Assembly: GCA_019752555.1 (NCBI GenBank)
Contig: JAIELY010000029.1
Span: 1-37,013 of the forward strand
Length of the DNA: 37,013 nt
Origin: Rhabdochlamydiaceae bacterium
Lineage (GTDB): Bacteria; Chlamydiota; Chlamydiia; Chlamydiales; Rhabdochlamydiaceae
Direction of reading: 5' to 3'
The position numbers and the translations under genes were made by a program. Numbering within the stretch: the first letter of the stretch is position 1; every line of letters begins with the position of its first letter. Of this stretch, positions 33,701 to 37,013 are shown one piece after another. Below the pieces are notes generated by a model. It was not told where the DNA came from. It did not search any database and saw nothing but the letters and a program-made list of their open reading frames with translations.

Positions 33701-34093
33701 CGTGAAAGAAGACGGAAGGTTAAGAGAGAAGAGCGCTGAGCTGCATTGTTCTTGTTTCTTGCAAGCGATTCGATAAGAGTTGTTTTTAGCCTGGCGTCTT
33801 TGATGGAGTTCTCTATTGCCTGACCAAGATCTGTAATATAGCCGTTGGCTTGAAGAGCTTCGACAAGAGCTTTCCAGCCTGCATCGCCGATATTGTTTTT
33901 GCTCAGATCAAGCATTGTAAGAGTAGTATTAGCTCGAAGTGCTGTAGCAATGTCTTTTGCCCCGGTATTGCCGATATAGTTGTTACGCAGATTGAATAAT
34001 TTGAGTGCGCATTTGTTCAGCGAGCCCTGCCGTATCTTGTCCTTGAGGAAAAACCGGTGGAATGCTGGGGGCATTTCCTATGTTGCTTGTCAT
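33694..34093 (-). pseudogene. LRR gene remnant fused out of frame to a duplicated small-gene leader
   Basis: The 3' part (to about 33991) encodes two LRRs ([39 protein letters not shown]) plus the conserved cap and tail ending LLSRV. The 5' part is the first 34 codons of the 73-residue protein (as at 31781-32002). From the duplicated ATG at 34093 translation gives 36 residues ending QIIQSA and a stop at 33983-33985, in a frame different from the LRR. An ATG at 34074 opens the LRR frame but has no ribosome site. The join lies in the word CAATCTGCG, within an LRR consensus. I read this as a recombination scar. A truncated LRR product cannot be excluded. Confidence 0.75.
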
Positions 34094-34198
34094 GAATAGT
34101 GCATCCTTTTAAGTGCACGTTAGAAATAAAAGAATAATTTGTGAATTGTGCTCTCAGCTAGATGACCAACGCGCTTACAGACTCTACGCCGCTATTTT
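33992..34198 (-). repeat. 207-bp duplicated leader block, copy 2
   Basis: The copy of 31901-32107 lying upstream of the LRR remnant, with the -35-like TTGACA changed to TTCACA. The remaining bases to 34290 show only a weak plus-strand promoter candidate for the next gene (TTTACC, 18 bases, TATCTT, near 34240-34270). Confidence 0.9.
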
Positions 34199-34290
34199 CT
34201 AAGCGATTCACGGAACAGTGTGCTAGAAAAGAAATAAACTTTACCTGTTTTATTCGGTCTTGCTATCTTTGAAGAAATTTTGGAGGTCTC

Positions 34291-35325
34291 ATGAAGACGC
34301 GTCTTTTCTTTTTACGGCTATTCGGAATGTTCGTGTTGTTTGGAAAAACTCCATTTGTTTTCTCTGCGGACAATCAGGAGTTTTATCGTTCGGCTGAAAA
34401 CATCTGCTTTCAAATTCAATCTGTCAGAGAAAAAATAGAAACGACAGTTGAATCTCTTCTTTCAGTCCCATCCGAACTTCAAACATTCGAAAATACGATT
34501 GAACCATGGATCCAATTCACAGATCAGATTTTTAGAGATATTCTCGTACTTGAGACAGTCATAAAGCAGGGTGGTGCTGATCATTGTGTCTTATCTGATG
34601 AATTGAATAATCTCCAACGTATCGTAAGCTTAATATATGAGCTTCCAGAGCTCAAAAATCACCTCGCATTGTGCGCCTGGAACATCATAGAGAATTCTGA
34701 TAAGAATGCATTTCAAAAGTTCATTGCAAGTCGCTTTCTTAACAAGGACTGTGATTTTTTGTTTTGTTTTCAAGGGGAAAATGAAGAACAATCATTGGAT
34801 TTAGCAACGTCTAATTTTGTGGAAATTGACATCCATGGCCTTTATCAAGAGAATGTGGTTGGGCTTGCGAACACAATTACCTCTATAAATCCAGATTTGG
34901 TCTGCATTCAAAACATCGATTCAGATCTTATCGCATATGCTCTATCTGAAGAGCTTATAAGCAGTTATAGTAATTTTCAATATTTTTCAGATCCGGTATT
35001 TGCTCAAAAACCACTTCTCATCGCTAGTAAAAGTTCTTTAGAAATCAATACTGTTCATTCAATTATAAGACGTTTAGGAAATGCTAAGAAATTTTTCTGG
35101 AAGCAGTTATTCACAGGAAATACTACGATCTTTCATCGAAATTCGGTTGAAGTCACTGCAAGTGGGGATACAGAAGGCAATGCTTCTTTAGAAGGTCGCT
35201 TGGGTACCAGCCAGGAAACAGATAACGGTGGGCGGTTTTCAGGAGACGTGTCAATAGGCATTGAAAGAGATAGCAGAGGCGATGTAAAAGGGACGGTTGA
35301 AGCCTCAGGAAGATGGGAATTTTAA
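34291..35325 (+). CDS. Exported protein of unknown function (344 aa)
   Basis: GGAGG lies 4 bases before the ATG. Residues 1-25 form a signal peptide (LFFLRLFGMFVLFGKTPFVFSA), so the protein is exported across the inner membrane. Residues 30-130 look helical. A middle stretch (EIDIHGLYQENVVGLANTITSINPDLVCIQNID) faintly recalls the start of endonuclease/exonuclease/phosphatase domains, where PDxVCLQE is typical, but the catalytic Glu is Asn here and no later motifs are seen. The last 60 residues are Gly/Asp/Ser-rich with alternating polar beta pattern (GNASLEGRLGTS, GRFSGDVSIGIERDSRGDVKGTVEASGRWEF), ending in Trp-Glu-Phe. A terminal Phe is common in outer-membrane beta-proteins, but the barrel is not convincing. 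Not recognised. Confidence 0.7.
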   Translation: MKTRLFFLRLFGMFVLFGKTPFVFSADNQEFYRSAENICFQIQSVREKIETTVESLLSVPSELQTFENTIEPWIQFTDQIFRDILVLETVIKQGGADHCVLSDELNNLQRIVSLIYELPELKNHLALCAWNIIENSDKNAFQKFIASRFLNKDCDFLFCFQGENEEQSLDLATSNFVEIDIHGLYQENVVGLANTITSINPDLVCIQNIDSDLIAYALSEELISSYSNFQYFSDPVFAQKPLLIASKSSLEINTVHSIIRRLGNAKKFFWKQLFTGNTTIFHRNSVEVTASGDTEGNASLEGRLGTSQETDNGGRFSGDVSIGIERDSRGDVKGTVEASGRWEF

Positions 35326-35359
35326 GATATGAACTTTTGTTAAGCTGCACTAAAATTAG

Positions 35360-36253
35360 ATGCGAAAAAAAACGCTAGCTTTTCTTGTTTTGATTATTGC
35401 AATCGCCATCGGAATTTTCACTTGTTGGAAATTCTATTTTCCCCATTATTCTAGTATTCCCGTTATATTTAATTCCGCAAAAATTCCTTTGATTAGAACA
35501 ACCATTCAAGGTGAAGAGCATTTTTTAGAGATGGATTTAGGTTCAAAATTCCAAATCTCCTTGCATCCAGATATTTTAGCAAAGCTAACAAAAGAACCAG
35601 AAGGTGTTCTTACGGGAAAAGATATGAATGGTAATTCATACTCTTCAAATGCTTTTTTATTAAAAAGAGTTCTTGTTGGAAGTCGTCAATTCAATGATGT
35701 CGTTGTAAAAGAAATAAGCAAAGAGTTTATTTCAAACACAACGATATTTGTTAATAAAGCTAGAAGTGAGAACAAAAAAATTTGCGTGTCTGGTTCGATT
35801 GGAAGACCGTTGTTAACAAAAACAAACTTGTTATTAGACTTTCCCAATTCTAAAATCCATTTTTGCGATGACCCTAACCTTCTAAAAAAAACTGGATTTA
35901 ATATTGAGAATTGGAGTGAGGCTGACTTTGAAATAGGACGCACAGGAGTGGTCATTAAAGTGGAAACTGATCTCGGCCAAATCCGACTCTCTCTGGATAC
36001 AGGGACTACTTTGACTATGCTCAGAGAATCTTCGTATTCAATCGATCCTCCCACGGGGCAAGCATATGGTTTGCCTTATTTCACTTCTTCGAAATTCCAC
36101 ATTGGCACTAAAGATTTTGGAAACGTCAGCATTTATTTCTACAAAATCACACCAGAAGTCCAAGAAACAGACGGAATTTTAGGCATGGATTTCTTACAAT
36201 CTCATCCCGTGTACCTCGACTATCGCAGTCAGAAAATCTATATCGGTAATTAA
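35360..36253 (+). CDS. Membrane-anchored two-lobed retropepsin-like aspartic protease
   Basis: 297 residues with an N-terminal membrane anchor or signal (LAFLVLIIAIAIGIF at 6-20). Two homologous lobes follow. Lobe 1 has FLEMDLGSKFQISL (D59-L-G, in place of D-T/S-G), then VSGSIGRPLL and LLLDFPNSKIHF. Lobe 2 has IRLSLDTGTTLTML (D213-T-G), then DGILGMDFL and VYLDYRSQKIYIG. Each lobe keeps the order of a retropepsin unit: active-site loop, hydrophobic-Gly motif, closing strand. It is therefore pepsin-like in layout, with one canonical and one altered Asp loop. It probably acts in the periplasm. Lobe 1 may be structural only, or lobe 1 D59 may still pair with D213. No clear ribosome site precedes the ATG; the gap from the preceding gene is 34 bases, so co-transcription is likely. 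Confidence 0.7.
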   Translation: MRKKTLAFLVLIIAIAIGIFTCWKFYFPHYSSIPVIFNSAKIPLIRTTIQGEEHFLEMDLGSKFQISLHPDILAKLTKEPEGVLTGKDMNGNSYSSNAFLLKRVLVGSRQFNDVVVKEISKEFISNTTIFVNKARSENKKICVSGSIGRPLLTKTNLLLDFPNSKIHFCDDPNLLKKTGFNIENWSEADFEIGRTGVVIKVETDLGQIRLSLDTGTTLTMLRESSYSIDPPTGQAYGLPYFTSSKFHIGTKDFGNVSIYFYKITPEVQETDGILGMDFLQSHPVYLDYRSQKIYIGN

Positions 36254-36276
36254 ACGGGGTTGGGAAATGGCCCAAA

Positions 36277-36299
36277 AGAGGCTGGGCGATCCAACCTCT
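36277..36299 (-). terminator. LRR 3' hairpin element, copy 3
   Basis: AGAGGCTGG (36277-36285), loop GCGAT, CCAACCTCT (36291-36299), followed on the minus strand by TTTTGGG. It lies 38 bases after the LRR stop and 24 bases after the convergent protease gene. Confidence 0.6.
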
Positions 36300-36322
36300 C
36301 TTGAGTTTTGCAAGGATTATGC

Positions 36323-36344
36323 CGTTTAAAATTAATTTTAAACG
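36323..36344 (-). repeat. 22-bp palindrome at the stop of the third LRR gene, copy 3
   Basis: Identical to copy 2 at 33679-33700, spanning the stop codon at 36338-36340. Confidence 0.85.
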
Positions 36345-37013
36345 CGTGAAAGAAGAGGGAAGGTTAGAAGACGGAAGGTTAAGAGAGAAGAGCGCTGAGT
36401 TGCATTGTTCTTGTTTCTTGCAAGCAAATCGATAAGAGTTGTTTTTACCGTGACGTCTGTGATGGTCCGCTCTATTCCACGAAGATCTGTAATATAGCCG
36501 TTGACTTGAAGAGCTTCGACAAGGGCTTTCCAGCCCGCATCGCCGATATGGTTGCCAGCCAGATCAAGCACAGTAAGAGTAGTATTAGCTCCAAGTGCTG
36601 TAGCAATGTCTTGTGCCCCCGCATCGCCGATATTGTTGGAACTCAGATCGAGTGCTGTAAGAGTAGTATTAGCTACAAGAGCTGTAGCAATGTCTTGTGC
36701 CCCCGCATCGCCGATCTGGTTGTAACTCAGATCGAGTGCTGTAAGAGTAGTATTAGCTCCAAGTGCTGCAGCAATGTCTTTTGCCCCCGCATGGCCGATA
36801 TTGTTGTTACTCAGATTAAGCACTGTAATAGCAGTATTAGCTCGAAGTGCTGTAGCAATGTCTTGTGCCCCCGCATCGCCGATATTGTTGGAACTCAGAT
36901 CAAGCACAGTAAGAGCCGTATTGCGTACAAGAGCTCTAGCAATGTCTTGTGCCCCCGCATCGCCGATATTGTTGGAACTCAGATCGAGTGCTGTAAGAGT
37001 AGTATTAGCTACA
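36338..37013 (-). CDS. LRR protein, partial (5' end beyond window)
   Basis: The reading frame is open to the last base, so the gene continues outside; the GTG at 36907 is an internal Val codon. 224 residues are visible. Six LRR units are seen, such as [28 protein letters not shown], the last with the cap-type [17 protein letters not shown]. The tail differs slightly ([36 protein letters not shown]) and ends LLSRV, as in the complete paralogue at 32358. Repeats are 84 bases and nearly identical. A protein-binding LRR family member; its N-terminus and promoter cannot be judged. Confidence 0.85.
   Translation of the reverse strand, partial: VANTTLTALDLSSNNIGDAGAQDIARALVRNTALTVLDLSSNNIGDAGAQDIATALRANTAITVLNLSNNNIGHAGAKDIAAALGANTTLTALDLSYNQIGDAGAQDIATALVANTTLTALDLSSNNIGDAGAQDIATALGANTTLTVLDLAGNHIGDAGWKALVEALQVNGYITDLRGIERTITDVTVKTTLIDLLARNKNNATQRSSLLTFRLLTFPLLSRV
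36540..37013 (-). repeat. 84-bp tandem LRR repeats of the partial gene
   Basis: The words gcaatgtctt(t/g)tgcccccgcat and gtaagagtagtattagct recur every 84 bases up to the window end. The units are nearly the same as those at 32540-33290. Confidence 0.9.

Noticed and set aside
33558-33776. Plus-strand 72-codon frame over the LRR 3' flank
   Set aside because: It runs through a conserved terminator and palindrome and the antisense of the LRR tail, and its counterpart in the other copies is not open in the same way.

Overview
The window most likely comes from an environmental chlamydia (phylum Chlamydiota, order Parachlamydiales; Waddlia, Parachlamydia, Criblamydia or Simkania-like). This is inference from content: a small Hc2-like lysine-rich histone mimic, the gene neighbourhood dnaJ / rpsU / tsaB / lon / rnz (as I recall it, also found in Chlamydia), families of ribonuclease-inhibitor-type leucine-rich-repeat (LRR) proteins, Ser-rich effector-like proteins and a Fic protein. 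I cannot fix genus or species.

Layout. Bases 1-10599 are the 3' part of one giant gene (at least 3532 codons) for a beta-strand-repeat, haemagglutinin-like surface or secreted protein. Its roughly 165-residue repeats form a higher-order pattern: seven A-type repeats between successive B modules. It ends tail to tail with a Ser-rich/TPR candidate effector (10596-12245). Next come an MFS transporter, a small exported protein coupled to a class I DNA photolyase, and an APC-type amino-acid transporter. A type IV toxin-antitoxin pair (AbiEi/AbiEii) follows, preceded by two related palindromes, and then an RlmK-like rRNA methyltransferase.

Bases 19.6-24 kb hold the Hc2-like gene with a sigma28-like promoter, a Fic protein with a degenerate inhibitory motif, an LRR protein and a DUF4143 ATPase. 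Bases 24-31.6 kb are a conserved housekeeping block. dnaJ, rpsU and tsaB lie on the minus strand. Divergently, lon, a RfaE2-like nucleotidyltransferase, a rhomboid protease and RNase Z form a tight overlapping plus-strand operon.

Bases 31.5-37 kb are a plastic accessory region. It has two small helical proteins of unknown function, three LRR loci (one complete, one broken, one running off the window), a secreted unknown protein and a two-lobed retropepsin-like aspartic protease. A 207-bp block with the leader and first codons of one small gene was duplicated and fused out of frame to an LRR gene remnant. LRR genes share a conserved 3' end with a palindrome over the stop codon and a recurring hairpin terminator that also serves the Hc2-like gene.

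Most interesting for follow-up: the 7A+1B architecture of the giant protein, the AbiE operator pair, the sigma28-like histone promoter, the LRR/leader chimera, the Fic protein without its inhibitory glutamate, and the bilobed aspartic protease. All promoters, terminators and hairpins were found by eye. No database search was run.
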